Below are positions 24,683-33,916 of a stretch of DNA of 41,083 bases, in pieces (within the stretch, counting starts at the first letter, position 1; every line of letters starts with the position of its first letter). The DNA lies in the NCBI GenBank assembly GCA_944324865.1, contig CALUXW010000014.1, positions 1-41,083 of the forward strand, given 5' to 3'. The translations under genes were made by a program, and so were the position numbers. Source of the stretch: Candidatus Gastranaerophilales bacterium. Its GTDB lineage: Bacteria; Cyanobacteriota; Vampirovibrionia; Gastranaerophilales; Gastranaerophilaceae. Under the pieces are notes generated by a model that made no database searches, was not told the origin of the DNA, and was given only the letters and a program-made list of their open reading frames with translations.

Positions 24683-27211
24683 TTGAGTCAGACTAATTTA
24701 TTTGACCATGGGAAAATAGTTCCGGTAAATATTCGTGATGAGATGAAACGTTCATATATTGATTATGCAATGAGTGTTATTGTTGGACGTGCGCTACCAG
24801 ATGTGCGTGATGGTTTAAAACCTGTACACAGGCGTATCTTGTTTGCAATGAATGAGCTCGGCATGACTCCTGACAAACCATTTAAGAAATGCGCAAGAAT
24901 TGTCGGTGAAGTTCTTGGTAAATACCATCCGCATGGTGATTCTGCAGTGTATGAATCCTTAGTTCGTATGGCTCAAGACTTTGCAACCAGATATTTAACA
25001 ATTGATGGTCATGGTAATTTTGGTTCTGTTGATGGTGATTCTGCTGCTGCCATGAGATATACTGAAGCCAGAATGCATAAAATTACAACTTCTATGCTTG
25101 CAGATATTGATTGTGAAACTGTTGATTTTACTCCAAATTTTGATGGTTCTTTACAAGAACCATCCGTATTGCCAGTAAGATTACCCATGCTTTTATTGAA
25201 TGGTGTATCCGGTATTGCTGTTGGTATGGCTACAAATATTCCTCCGCACAACTTATGTGAAATTGTTGATGGGGCAATCGCAATGATTGACAATCCGGAA
25301 ATTACAATTGATGGTTTGATGCAATATATAAAAGGTCCTGATTTTCCAACTGCTGCAACAATTATCGGTACATCGGAAATTAAAAAAGCATATGAAACAG
25401 GCAGAGGTTCTATCAAAATGTCAGCTGTTTCTGCAATTGAAGAACTTCCGGGTGGTAATGGTCGTCAAGGAAGAACAGCAATAGTTGTTACGGAAATTCC
25501 TTATCAGGTTAACAAAGCTGCATTGATTGAAAAAATTGCAGATTTGGTAAAAGAAGGGAAAGTACAGGGCATTTCTGATATTCGAGATGAATCAGACAGA
25601 GATGGCATGAGAGTTGTAATTGAGCTTAAACGTGATGCCAAACCTGATGTAGTGAGAAATAATTTGTATAAGCAGACTGCGCTTATGACAAGCTTTGGTG
25701 TAAATATGGTTGCACTTGTAGGCCAGCAGCCAAGGTTGCTAAATTTATACGATGTATTAAATGAATTTATTGAGCATAGAGTGGATGTTATTACAAGAAG
25801 AACTATATTTTTCCTGAAAAAAGCAAAAGCCCGCGCACATATTTTAGAAGGCTTAATGATTGCTTTAAATTCGCTTGACGAGGTAATAGAGCTAATTAAA
25901 AAGTCAAAAAATACAGAAGAAGCAAGGAATGGCTTGATGTCAAGGTTTGGACTGGATACAGAACAGGCAAACGCAATTCTTGAAATGCAATTAAGACGTT
26001 TAACAGGCCTTGAGCAAGATAAGATTAGGTCTGAATATGATGATTTAATTAAAAAAATCGAACAGTATGAAGCAATACTTGCTGATAGGAATAAAGTTCT
26101 TGCTCTTATAAAAGAAGAATTACTTGAAGATAAAGAAAAATATGGTGATGATAGAAAAACTCAAATCTTGCCCGAGCAAGGTGAGTTGAATATTGAAGAT
26201 TTAACACCAAATACTGCTATGGCTGTATTTATTACACGTCAGGGTTATATAAAGCGTATTTCGCTTGATACTTTTGAACGTCAAAATCGCGCTACTCGTG
26301 GTAAGGGTGGTATGAAAACAAAAGAGGACGATGACGTTGATCATTTCTTTACAGCTATGATGCATGATAAAGTGTTGTTCTTCTCTTCAAAAGGCGTTGT
26401 ATACAGTTTGAATGTGTATGACTTTCCTGAAGGTTCGCGTCAATCGAAAGGACTACCTATCATTAATGTTCTGCCGATTGAACAGGACGAACAAATAACA
26501 GCTGTTGTTCCTGTCAGTGAATTTAATCCTGACACTAATTTAATTATGCTAACTAAAAAAGGTTATATTAAGCGTATCGGACTTGATAATTTTGTAAATA
26601 TCAGACGCAACGGAATAATTGCCATAGGTCTTGAAGAAGGTGATACTTTAAATTGGGTAAAACTTGCTAAAAACAATGATGAAATTATTATCGGTACATC
26701 TTGTGGCATGGCAATTCGTTTTGCTATTGAAGATTTAAGACCTTTAGGGCGTTCAGCACGTGGCGTAAATTCGATGAAGCTGAGAACAGGTGATACTATT
26801 ATTGGTTGCGATGTTGTTCCAAAAGATTATGATGCAGATTTGCTAGTTGTAACATCTGACGGTTTTGGTAAAAGATCTAAGTTGAGTGAATTTAGACCAC
26901 AAAATAGAGGTGGCTTAGGTCTTATTGCAACTAAATTTAAGTCAGCTACATCCAGACTGGTTGCATTAACGATTGTTGATGAGCATGATGATATTATGGT
27001 AGTAACTGCAAATGGTATCGTCACACGTGTAAGTGCAGCTGATATATCTCGTCAAGGTAGACCTGCTACAGGAGTAAAGGTTCAAAATCTTGTTGATAAC
27101 GATACGGTTGTTTCAGTTAATAAAATAATTAATCCAGATGATGATGATACGACTACAAAAAATCAGTCTGAACAGGAAGACTTTTCACAAGGAAGTTTAG
27201 ACTTGCAGTAA
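24683..27211 (+). CDS. gyrA: DNA gyrase subunit A
   Basis: The 842-residue subunit breaks and rejoins DNA. The catalytic tyrosine is Y126 in [10 protein letters not shown]. The quinolone-resistance region reads G85-D-S87-A-V-Y-E91, the sensitive-type residues. The C-terminal beta-pinwheel domain has a variant GyrA box, R-A-T-R-G-K-G-G, and then K-E-D-D-x-V-x-H-F-F, forms that I associate with cyanobacterial GyrA. I place the start at TTG 24683, eight bases after TAGGAG (24669-24674); a TTG at 24635 would lie upstream of the TATAAT box at 24653-24658. ParC is the alternative, but the full pinwheel favours GyrA. gyrB is not in the window. Confidence 0.93.
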   Translation: MSQTNLFDHGKIVPVNIRDEMKRSYIDYAMSVIVGRALPDVRDGLKPVHRRILFAMNELGMTPDKPFKKCARIVGEVLGKYHPHGDSAVYESLVRMAQDFATRYLTIDGHGNFGSVDGDSAAAMRYTEARMHKITTSMLADIDCETVDFTPNFDGSLQEPSVLPVRLPMLLLNGVSGIAVGMATNIPPHNLCEIVDGAIAMIDNPEITIDGLMQYIKGPDFPTAATIIGTSEIKKAYETGRGSIKMSAVSAIEELPGGNGRQGRTAIVVTEIPYQVNKAALIEKIADLVKEGKVQGISDIRDESDRDGMRVVIELKRDAKPDVVRNNLYKQTALMTSFGVNMVALVGQQPRLLNLYDVLNEFIEHRVDVITRRTIFFLKKAKARAHILEGLMIALNSLDEVIELIKKSKNTEEARNGLMSRFGLDTEQANAILEMQLRRLTGLEQDKIRSEYDDLIKKIEQYEAILADRNKVLALIKEELLEDKEKYGDDRKTQILPEQGELNIEDLTPNTAMAVFITRQGYIKRISLDTFERQNRATRGKGGMKTKEDDDVDHFFTAMMHDKVLFFSSKGVVYSLNVYDFPEGSRQSKGLPIINVLPIEQDEQITAVVPVSEFNPDTNLIMLTKKGYIKRIGLDNFVNIRRNGIIAIGLEEGDTLNWVKLAKNNDEIIIGTSCGMAIRFAIEDLRPLGRSARGVNSMKLRTGDTIIGCDVVPKDYDADLLVVTSDGFGKRSKLSEFRPQNRGGLGLIATKFKSATSRLVALTIVDEHDDIMVVTANGIVTRVSAADISRQGRPATGVKVQNLVDNDTVVSVNKIINPDDDDTTTKNQSEQEDFSQGSLDLQ

Positions 27212-27232
27212 TTTTAAGATGAATAATATTAT

Positions 27233-27263
27233 ATCGCAAGTTTAGAAACTTGCGATTTTTTTA
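27233..27263 (+). terminator. gyrA terminator
   Basis: A ten-base-pair perfect stem (27233-27242 with 27247-27256) and a four-base loop are followed by seven T. It is the only clear terminator between a convergent pair in this window, gyrA against the Omp85 gene. Confidence 0.9.
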
Positions 27264-27289
27264 TTTCTAAAAATAAACTTGCGTTATTA

Positions 27290-29284
27290 TTAGTACATCT
27301 CACCCATGCCAAATGTAAAGAATCCGTTACTACGATCTTTTCCGCCTGTATTTGTGAACGGTATTGCATAGTCAAGGTTAATTGGACCAAGTCCTGGTAT
27401 AAATACTCTTAAGCCCACACCTGCTGTTATTGCATAACCGGGACGATCATATAATTTATTTGTTAAGGTATCACCAAAGAGTGTTCCTGCATCTACAAAA
27501 GCAGCAAGTCTAACATTGTTTAGGAATGTATTTGTAGTAAGTCTGTCCATAAATGGTATAGGTGTTCTAAACTCGGCAGTACCCATCATAAACCCATTGC
27601 CCGTACCGACTTCTGATATGTTAAAACCTCTTATACTATATGGTCCACCTAATGCAAATGCTGCAAACTCGGGCATATCGCCATGTATTTTGCCACCTGC
27701 GCGTGCTGCAAGTACAAGTGTAGATTTTCTTCCAACAGGTACGAATTTCTTTAACATGCCATATAACTTGCCAAATGAATCTGCACCAAAACCTATTGAT
27801 TCTTCTAAACTCAAGCGTGCCAAGACACCGCGTCTTGTGTTTACAATAGTATCTCTTGTGTCGTAAGTAAGGGCGGGCGTAATTTTTGCATAGACACCTC
27901 CATCGAGCTGGTTGTACCTTTCGTTATAATTTATCCCCTTGCTTGCAAATATTTGTCTTGCTTTCCATTCGTCACCTTCTTCAAGATCTACGCTTTCTCC
28001 ACCAAAGCTTAGACTTCCGCTAAGATTTTTAAAAGCTTTAAATTTTCTTGTAAGTGTAATATCTGCACCGTAGCGTTTTTCGATTGCCAATGGTACCTGA
28101 TAACTTCCGAAATTTCTAATGAATGCCCTAAAGCCTAAAGATTGATTTTCAGATTTAAAGTGCGGTTCAATAAAACCAAGTTCGGCTTGTAGGTTTGGGC
28201 GATTAATAATAGAACTGTCGTTCATTAAAATACCGGTACCTGCCATAAAATTAATACTGAGTTTTTGCCCTAACCCTCTAAAGTTATTTTCAGAAAATCC
28301 GACAGAACCAAAAAAGCCTGAAACAGAATCAACACCAACGCCTAATGATATTTTACCTGTTCTTTGCTCGTCAAGTGAAATTGTAACATTGTATTTTCCT
28401 GTTTGCTCGTCCATTTCAATATCACGTTTAACATCTTTAAATGCTTGGGTACCCATTAGCCTTAAAATATCATCACGCATAATATTTTCATTGTATACTG
28501 TTCCGGGTTCAAGCAAAATATTCCTTTTAACAATAAAATCTCTTGTTTTATAATTTCCTTCCACTATTACATCGTTAATTATGCCTTCATCAACCAATAT
28601 ATTTACTATTCCGTCAGGATCATCTTGAACGGAAACTACTCTCGCTAAGATATAACCTTTCATGCTATACATTTCTTGGATTTGTTCAATTGCAGAATTG
28701 ATATTTAAAATATTTTGAGGTTGTCCTTCGTACTGTGATAAAATATTCATTATATCTTTTGTCGCAACTACTTTGTTTCCCTCTACAGTAAAACCTTGTA
28801 TTGGAGGGTTTTCTTCAACAATAATTCTAAGACGTATTCCGCCCTCTTCTGCTTTAAGCGGTACAGCCCTTATGTTTTGGGTAAAATATCCTGTTTTATA
28901 TATTTTATTTAAATCAGCCGATATTGTCTTTCTATCGTACAAATAACCTTCTTTTGCGCTTAACAAATCTTTTATAAAGGATGTTTCTATAATATTATTG
29001 CCAAAAATTTCAACTTGTCTTATATATACTGCCTCTTGATCTTCTTGATCAGTATTTTTAACAGTGCTGCCAACAAAATTTTCACTCTCCTGTGCTTCAT
29101 TTTCAGCAGGTCTTATATCTTCTTCATAATTTTCTTGTTCTTTTTGCGTTTCTTCAATCTTTTTTTCTTTTTTAAACTTAAAAAATTTTGGGAATTTTAT
29201 ACTGAAACCCGCATAAGAAGGTTGCTGGATAAATAATAATCCCAGCACCATGTAAATCATAAGTAATTTTTTTATATTTCTCAT
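27290..29284 (-). CDS. bamA: Omp85/BamA-family outer-membrane assembly protein
   Basis: A 664-residue outer-membrane protein. A signal peptide ends near S-Y-A25, a Lys/Glu-rich linker of about 60 residues follows, then three POTRA domains (about 86-159, 161-234, 236-307) and a 16-strand barrel (308-664) with the lid motif S-I-R-G-F-N. Proteobacterial BamA has five POTRA domains, cyanobacterial Omp85 has three, as here. The last residue is Tyr rather than the usual Phe. BamA inserts other barrel proteins; TamA or a secretion porin cannot be excluded, but the layout favours the essential assembly protein. It confirms a two-membrane envelope. Confidence 0.92.
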   Translation of the reverse strand: MRNIKKLLMIYMVLGLLFIQQPSYAGFSIKFPKFFKFKKEKKIEETQKEQENYEEDIRPAENEAQESENFVGSTVKNTDQEDQEAVYIRQVEIFGNNIIETSFIKDLLSAKEGYLYDRKTISADLNKIYKTGYFTQNIRAVPLKAEEGGIRLRIIVEENPPIQGFTVEGNKVVATKDIMNILSQYEGQPQNILNINSAIEQIQEMYSMKGYILARVVSVQDDPDGIVNILVDEGIINDVIVEGNYKTRDFIVKRNILLEPGTVYNENIMRDDILRLMGTQAFKDVKRDIEMDEQTGKYNVTISLDEQRTGKISLGVGVDSVSGFFGSVGFSENNFRGLGQKLSINFMAGTGILMNDSSIINRPNLQAELGFIEPHFKSENQSLGFRAFIRNFGSYQVPLAIEKRYGADITLTRKFKAFKNLSGSLSFGGESVDLEEGDEWKARQIFASKGINYNERYNQLDGGVYAKITPALTYDTRDTIVNTRRGVLARLSLEESIGFGADSFGKLYGMLKKFVPVGRKSTLVLAARAGGKIHGDMPEFAAFALGGPYSIRGFNISEVGTGNGFMMGTAEFRTPIPFMDRLTTNTFLNNVRLAAFVDAGTLFGDTLTNKLYDRPGYAITAGVGLRVFIPGLGPINLDYAIPFTNTGGKDRSNGFFTFGMGEMY

Positions 29285-29381
29285 CTAATTCTGTACAAGT
29301 CCAGCATATCTCTTATTATATTATATAACCAAAAATTAGCTCCTGCAAACCCGTCAAATAATGTAACAATAATGTAAGATA

Positions 29382-29410
29382 TTGCATTATTGTCTGTATT
29401 TTTTTATGAT
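29382..29410 (+). promoter_or_regulatory. Promoter of the sigma-like gene
   Basis: TTGCAT at 29382-29387 and TATGAT at 29405-29410 are 17 bases apart. Transcription would begin near 29417, so an ATG at 29382 cannot be the start; the TTG at 29436 can. Confidence 0.55.
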
Positions 29411-29435
29411 ATTATTGGATATCGAGGTATTTATT

Positions 29436-30077
29436 TTGGATGTAGAAAAGCAAGCATTAATAGAGAGTATAATAAAACAAAATCCAAATTATAAAGGTAA
29501 TGAACATCTTTTGGAGCAATTTTGTACAGAGGTTTACAAAAAATCTTACTTACTTTTGGATTCGGTTTCAAATATAGACAGCTTAAAAAATTACCTTACA
29601 AAAGTAGTGGATAATTCAATTTCCACTATTGTTAAAAATTCTAAAATTTTGAATAATGATTCAATCATAAGTGAGCATGTGCCCAAAATGGCGCAAATGA
29701 TTGAAATTGATAGACGTGATATTGATACTGCGGATGAAATAAAAAAGATATTCGCTCCACAAGAAAATAAAATTGTTAGCATTTATAGCAAAAATAACGA
29801 AAAAAAAGGACTGTATAATCCCTATGATGGTCTTATTGATCCTCTGGAGATGATAAAAGAAAAGCCAATAAATCCTGTTTTAGCGCAAAATCTTGTTGAT
29901 GCTGTTAAAAAAATTCATGAAAAAGACCCCAATAAAAAATTTAAAGAGATTTTTACGATGAGATATATACAAAAAATGCACCAAAGTGTAATTGCAAAAA
30001 ACCTTAAAATTTCTCAAGATGATTTAAGCAAAAGATTCTGCGAAATGGTAAAACTTGTCAGGGATGAAATATTGTAA
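29436..30077 (+). CDS. Sigma-70-like helix-turn-helix protein, divergent
   Basis: I do not recognise the family of this 213-residue protein. Its last 45 residues read like sigma region 4: F-K-E-I-F-T-M-R-Y, a short loop, then V-I-A-K-N-L-K-I-S-Q-D-D-L-S-K-R-F-C-E-M-V-K-L-V-R, the layout of E-I-A-x-x-L-x-I-S-x-x-x-V-x-x-R. The first 60 residues (E-x-L-L-E-Q-F-C-T-E-V-Y) vaguely recall region 2. The middle (about 75-150) is polar and unassigned. The start is taken as TTG 29436, seven bases after GAGGT and downstream of the promoter. It may be an atypical sigma factor or a different DNA-binding protein. Its stop is two bases from the convergent gene's. Confidence 0.6.
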   Translation: MDVEKQALIESIIKQNPNYKGNEHLLEQFCTEVYKKSYLLLDSVSNIDSLKNYLTKVVDNSISTIVKNSKILNNDSIISEHVPKMAQMIEIDRRDIDTADEIKKIFAPQENKIVSIYSKNNEKKGLYNPYDGLIDPLEMIKEKPINPVLAQNLVDAVKKIHEKDPNKKFKEIFTMRYIQKMHQSVIAKNLKISQDDLSKRFCEMVKLVRDEIL

Positions 30078-30079
30078 TT

Positions 30080-30634
30080 TTATATTTTTAATCCGTGATT
30101 TTTTGTAAATGCAATGTAATTATTCATCTTAAGAGGCATTTTATTCATATTTTTTTGAAAAAATGGTTGATAGTTCGGGTCGTAATTTGGTTCTGAAATT
30201 TGCACTTTTTGGTGTAAAGTATTTCTTTGTGCAATTCCGCTTAATTTGTTTCTTACAATTGGCGTTAGAATATTACAGGAAAGTACTGCACCAACAAGAG
30301 ATGCAACAACTCTTGCACCATTTTTTAAATTATCAAATTCGGGAGTATTTTTTTGTATATTTTTAAATGAAATAATACCCTTGTCTATAAGTTTTTCTGT
30401 TTGTTTTATAAGGGGTGCGGTAATAACTGTATATAAACCTATGTTAACAAGACCATCACAAATTTCTTGAGGTATCAAAAAGTTTTTATCTTCTTTGTCA
30501 ATTTTTTTATTTACAACTATGCCAAAAGTTTGTGCGGCACTTGCCAAAAACCAACCAATAGCTGCAGTTAGAAATAAAAATTTTGCATTATCACCGGCAA
30601 GATTTGTAATAATTTTTTTACCGAAGTTAGTCAT
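30080..30634 (-). CDS. Hypothetical membrane protein, second of a pair
   Basis: A 184-residue protein with about three hydrophobic segments (around 17-36, 62-78, 107-125) and a hydrophilic C-terminus rich in Asn, Pro and Lys. It has no signal peptide and no known family that I can name. GGAGG lies nine bases before the ATG, inside the end of the upstream gene, which overlaps it by 8 bases. It shares with that neighbour an N-K-x-I/V-D-K-E/D-D/T motif and general layout, so they are probably paralogues of a lineage-specific family. The function is unknown. Confidence 0.6.
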   Translation of the reverse strand: MTNFGKKIITNLAGDNAKFLFLTAAIGWFLASAAQTFGIVVNKKIDKEDKNFLIPQEICDGLVNIGLYTVITAPLIKQTEKLIDKGIISFKNIQKNTPEFDNLKNGARVVASLVGAVLSCNILTPIVRNKLSGIAQRNTLHQKVQISEPNYDPNYQPFFQKNMNKMPLKMNNYIAFTKNHGLKI

Positions 30635-31211
30635 TTTTATTACCTCCGGTCTTGTTATCGTCTATATATTTTTTCGCTGTTTTTTCAAAAAAATCGCTCA
30701 ACATGTTTGTAAGTGGTGCATCTATAGCAAAGTTTGTTGCAATCATTACTACTAAAGCTGTGAGTGTTCCTATTACGCTAGGTATGCGTTTTGCAGCAGC
30801 AATAAGCTCTTTTTCACTTAATGATAAGTTATTTAAATTTTCACCAAATGCTTTTTTTATTTTATTTATATCGATTTTAATTTTGCCATCTGCGCCTTTT
30901 GTTGAGTATTTGAGTTCGGCAATTTTCATGCAAGCGCCACGAATTGCAATTCCTGTAGCAGTCCCTACTACTGCTTTTGCAGCACTCCTTACGGCCGATA
31001 CTTTCCTTGTATCTTTATCGACTTCTTTATTTCTTAAATCCACCAAGGGCTGAAACAAAAAAGCAGTGCCACCTATTGCAATTCTTTGATGTACGCTTGA
31101 AAAATCACTTGCATTTTTTAAGAATTTTTGAGCTTTTTCGCTTATGCTTATAGGTTTTATGGCACGAAAACTAACTGTGTTGTTACTGCTTTGTATTTTA
31201 TTAGTAATCAT
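30627..31211 (-). CDS. Hypothetical membrane protein, first of a pair
   Basis: A 194-residue protein with the N-terminal motif N-T-V-S-F-R-A, then hydrophobic segments at about 47-60, 80-98 and 145-165, and N-K-E-V-D-K-D-T-R-K near 63-72. The C-terminus is charged and ends N-K-N-D. It is co-transcribed with the gene at 30080 (8-base overlap). The order of segments matches that gene, suggesting an ancient duplication. I have no function for either; the F-R-A motif also occurs, as F-K-G, in the protein at 3568. Confidence 0.6.
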   Translation of the reverse strand: MITNKIQSSNNTVSFRAIKPISISEKAQKFLKNASDFSSVHQRIAIGGTAFLFQPLVDLRNKEVDKDTRKVSAVRSAAKAVVGTATGIAIRGACMKIAELKYSTKGADGKIKIDINKIKKAFGENLNNLSLSEKELIAAAKRIPSVIGTLTALVVMIATNFAIDAPLTNMLSDFFEKTAKKYIDDNKTGGNKND

Positions 31212-31313
31212 ATACTTTCTTTAACCAAGTCTTTTAACGCTTATAATAAAAATAAATTGCTAAAAAGATTATTCTTAATATTGCGTATTTAATAAAATTT
31301 TACATAAACGATA

Positions 31314-31339
31314 GTTTGTCATCATTTATTGTTTGTCAT
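31314..31339 (+). repeat. Direct repeat upstream of leuA
   Basis: GTTTGTCAT occurs at 31314-31322 and again at 31331-31339, 17 bases apart, just before a TATAAC box (31345-31350) and leuA at 31380. It may be an operator, or chance in AT-rich DNA. Confidence 0.35.
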
Positions 31340-31379
31340 ACAATTATAACACATATATTTTTAAAATGGAATATTTTTT

Positions 31380-32900
31380 ATGAATACACCTTTTTTCTAT
31401 GATATAACTTTGCGCGACGGAAATCAATCTTTAAAAAAACCTTGGCAACTAAGTGAAAAACAACTTATATTTGAGAGACTAAAAGAGCTGAATGTTCAGG
31501 CTGTTGAGGTTGGTTTTCCTGCTTCTTCACATATAGATTTTCAATCATGTGCTACACTTGCGGATATGGCTTGGGATAAACTTGTTGTCTCGGCACTGGC
31601 AAGAACTGTTAAGTCAGACATTGATGCTGTTATCAGTTCTATCGGGCATGCTAAAATTCCACGTGTACACACTTTTTTAACACTAAGTCCTTTTCATATG
31701 CAATATGTGCTGAACAAGGAACCGAGCTACTGTGCAAAAACGGCAATAGAGGCTGTTGAATACGCATATGAAAATGCAAAAAAGGTAAACAAGAATGCAC
31801 AAGTTCAATTTAGTGTAGAACATTTTGGTGATTGCGCACAAAATATTGACTTTGTGATTGATACACTTAAAAAGATTGTTAGTGCAGGTGCTAGTATTAT
31901 AAACCTGCCCAATACGGTTGAGAGAACTCGTCCTACTACTTTTCTAGAGTTGGTCAAATTGGTTAAAAAGTCTTTGCCAGATGATGTTATTATTTCTCTT
32001 CATAATCATAATGATTTAGGTATGGCTACAGCAACTACCGTAGAGGGTTATTTTGCCGGTGCAACTCAGTTGGAATGTTGCATAAATGGTTTAGGGGAGC
32101 GTGCCGGAAATACTGATTTTGCACAAGTTGCAGTGGCTTTGCATAACAATGGGGTCAAGGTTCCGGTAAATCTTGATAAAATTTATGAAACATCTATGAT
32201 AATATCTCAAATGGCAAAAATAAAAATATATGAAAAAGCACCTTTGGTTGGCCCGGAAGCTCTTGCGCACAGGAGCGGAATACATCAGGATGGCGCAATA
32301 AAGACAAAAGACATGGATTTTGGCGCATATAGACCAATTAAGCCATCTTTGATAGGTAGGGGCGATGATGAAAAAATCGGCTTTACTTCGCAATCGGGAA
32401 AAACTGCCGTATTTGAAATTATTAATAATGCAGGATATCCTATTACAATCGAAGAAGCTATTCGACTAACACCAATTATAAAAGAAATTTCCGAGCAAAA
32501 AGGTGAACTTTCGACTGATGAGATTTTAAACGTGTATTTTAAAGAAATACTGAATATAAAAGGTGCCTTTGAGTTTGTTTCGTTTAAATTTATTAGTGGT
32601 GACAAATTTGAGCTCGAATTTAAATTTAAAAATGAGCTGAAAAAAAACCAAGGAAACGGCAACGGGCCTTTGGATGCATGTCTTGATGCTCTTAAAAATG
32701 CGGGATTTGAAAGGAAGCTTTCTTTTTATAAACAATATGCCTTAGATGAGGATAAATTTGGTTCTGGTGCTAGTGCAATGAGCGTTATTCATCTTGTCGG
32801 AAAAAATGGAGAAGAAATTATAGGTCGTGCTATAGATAAAAATACTGCCAGGGCAAATGTTAAAGCAATTTTTAATGCACTTAATCAAGTTTATAAATAA
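31380..32900 (+). CDS. leuA: 2-isopropylmalate synthase
   Basis: A 506-residue DRE-TIM metallolyase that condenses acetyl-CoA with 2-oxoisovalerate, the first step of leucine synthesis. Catalytic and metal residues appear in D8-I-T-L-R12-D13-G-N-Q and H208-N-H210-N-D212. The TIM barrel runs to about residue 280, a linker region to about 370, and the C-terminal regulatory domain (about 385-506) holds G-S-G-A-S-A-M-S. The opening R-D-G-N-Q-S-L-x-x-P-W belongs to the LeuA branch, but citramalate or homocitrate synthase cannot be excluded by eye. No leuBCD genes are near. ATG 31380 has a weak ribosome site. Confidence 0.87.
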   Translation: MNTPFFYDITLRDGNQSLKKPWQLSEKQLIFERLKELNVQAVEVGFPASSHIDFQSCATLADMAWDKLVVSALARTVKSDIDAVISSIGHAKIPRVHTFLTLSPFHMQYVLNKEPSYCAKTAIEAVEYAYENAKKVNKNAQVQFSVEHFGDCAQNIDFVIDTLKKIVSAGASIINLPNTVERTRPTTFLELVKLVKKSLPDDVIISLHNHNDLGMATATTVEGYFAGATQLECCINGLGERAGNTDFAQVAVALHNNGVKVPVNLDKIYETSMIISQMAKIKIYEKAPLVGPEALAHRSGIHQDGAIKTKDMDFGAYRPIKPSLIGRGDDEKIGFTSQSGKTAVFEIINNAGYPITIEEAIRLTPIIKEISEQKGELSTDEILNVYFKEILNIKGAFEFVSFKFISGDKFELEFKFKNELKKNQGNGNGPLDACLDALKNAGFERKLSFYKQYALDEDKFGSGASAMSVIHLVGKNGEEIIGRAIDKNTARANVKAIFNALNQVYK

Positions 32901-32901
32901 C

Positions 32902-33501
32902 TTATATACGAGCTTGCTTTACTGCCTCTTTTGTACACTCGACAATTTCATTGTAATTTTTATTTAAATACAAACTTCTACCCATGCCAATAGCACATGC
33001 GCCTGCATTTAAAAGTGGTTTAATATGTTCAATTTTAACACTTCCGCAAGGCATCACATTTAAAAATTTCATCGGTCTGAGCAAGTCCTCAATATATGTT
33101 GCTCCACCTAAATCTTTAATTGGAAATATTTTTATAACAGGTACGCGAACTTTCCAAGCGCTATATGCTTCATTGGGTGTTGTTGCACTTAAAATCAGAG
33201 GTATTTTGCTACTTGATGAAACTTTAGTTAGCCCCATTTGCAAAATTGGTGATACTAAAAGTTTTACCCCTGCTTCTATTCCAAGATGAGCTTGCTCTGA
33301 GGTTATTATACCACCTTGTGCCGTGTATATTCCGCTTAATTTAGAAACTTGCCTTATTGTTTCTATGGTTGAATTTATTTCAATAACCTTAATACCACCT
33401 TCAAGATATGCATTAGCAATTTCTAATGCCTTTTGCGCTTCGTCTTCTCTTATTATTCCATAAATTCTGGATTTAAAAATTTCTCTTATTGCTTCGCTCA
33501 T
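32902..33501 (-). CDS. KDPG/KHG aldolase-like protein
   Basis: A 199-residue TIM-barrel class I aldolase of the Eda family, which splits 2-keto-3-deoxy-6-phosphogluconate to pyruvate and glyceraldehyde 3-phosphate. The general base E41 (in I-E-I-N) and Schiff-base K124 (in K-I-F-P) are kept, as are the S-P and A-x-G-x-G/R-S-L ends. Differences from the norm are A-Q-G-G-I in place of G-A-G-T-V, and P-C-G-S-V in place of P-T-G-G-V, so the phosphate site may differ. A related 2-keto acid could be the substrate. Its ATG overlaps the stop of the STAS-like gene by four bases (ATGA). Confidence 0.8.
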   Translation of the reverse strand: MSEAIREIFKSRIYGIIREDEAQKALEIANAYLEGGIKVIEINSTIETIRQVSKLSGIYTAQGGIITSEQAHLGIEAGVKLLVSPILQMGLTKVSSSSKIPLILSATTPNEAYSAWKVRVPVIKIFPIKDLGGATYIEDLLRPMKFLNVMPCGSVKIEHIKPLLNAGACAIGMGRSLYLNKNYNEIVECTKEAVKQARI

Positions 33502-33809
33502 CTTAGTGCATAAACCTTTTTTATTGTTGCATCTTTCTTTATTTCAAGTTCCATATTTTTTAACATGAGGTTGGAAATTGTTTTTTTTGTTTCTTCGTCT
33601 TTTACTGACCAGCAAATTTTTTTATCTGGGTATTTTGTAAAAAGATGTGTAGAACATATTATAGCTGTTTTTGTGGCATCAATTAAGTTTAAATTGCTTA
33701 TGTCAATAATCGTTTTTTGTTCTTGTGACTTTCTGAGGAAATTTTCAATTTTTTCTATCATTTTATTATTTTCTATGCCTATTGTATTGCCTATATTAGT
33801 GATTATCAC
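33498..33809 (-). CDS. Small STAS-like protein
   Basis: A 103-residue protein whose middle, T-I-I-D-I-S-N-L-N-L-I-D-A-T-K, resembles the STAS fold (anti-anti-sigma and transporter domains, with D-L-S-x-V-x-x-I-D-S-S/T). The usual phospho-serine is replaced by A-T. No other domain fits in 103 residues. The start appears to be GTG 33809; the next methionine, about residue 17, is also possible. It is translationally coupled to the aldolase-like gene, the only neighbour on this strand. STAS membership is an eye-level guess. Confidence 0.5.
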   Translation of the reverse strand: MIITNIGNTIGIENNKMIEKIENFLRKSQEQKTIIDISNLNLIDATKTAIICSTHLFTKYPDKKICWSVKDEETKKTISNLMLKNMELEIKKDATIKKVYALR

Positions 33810-33916
33810 CTTTATAATAAATATTTCGGTGTTATTTTGTAATTTTTTATAACAAAATTTAAAATCTAAACCTTTTAGTGTATAATTTTTTTAGTTACAG
33901 GTGTGGAGCTTATTTT

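Noticed and set aside
24683..27211. Topoisomerase IV subunit ParC instead of GyrA
   Set aside because: The C-terminal pinwheel is full-length and carries a variant GyrA box, which ParC usually lacks.
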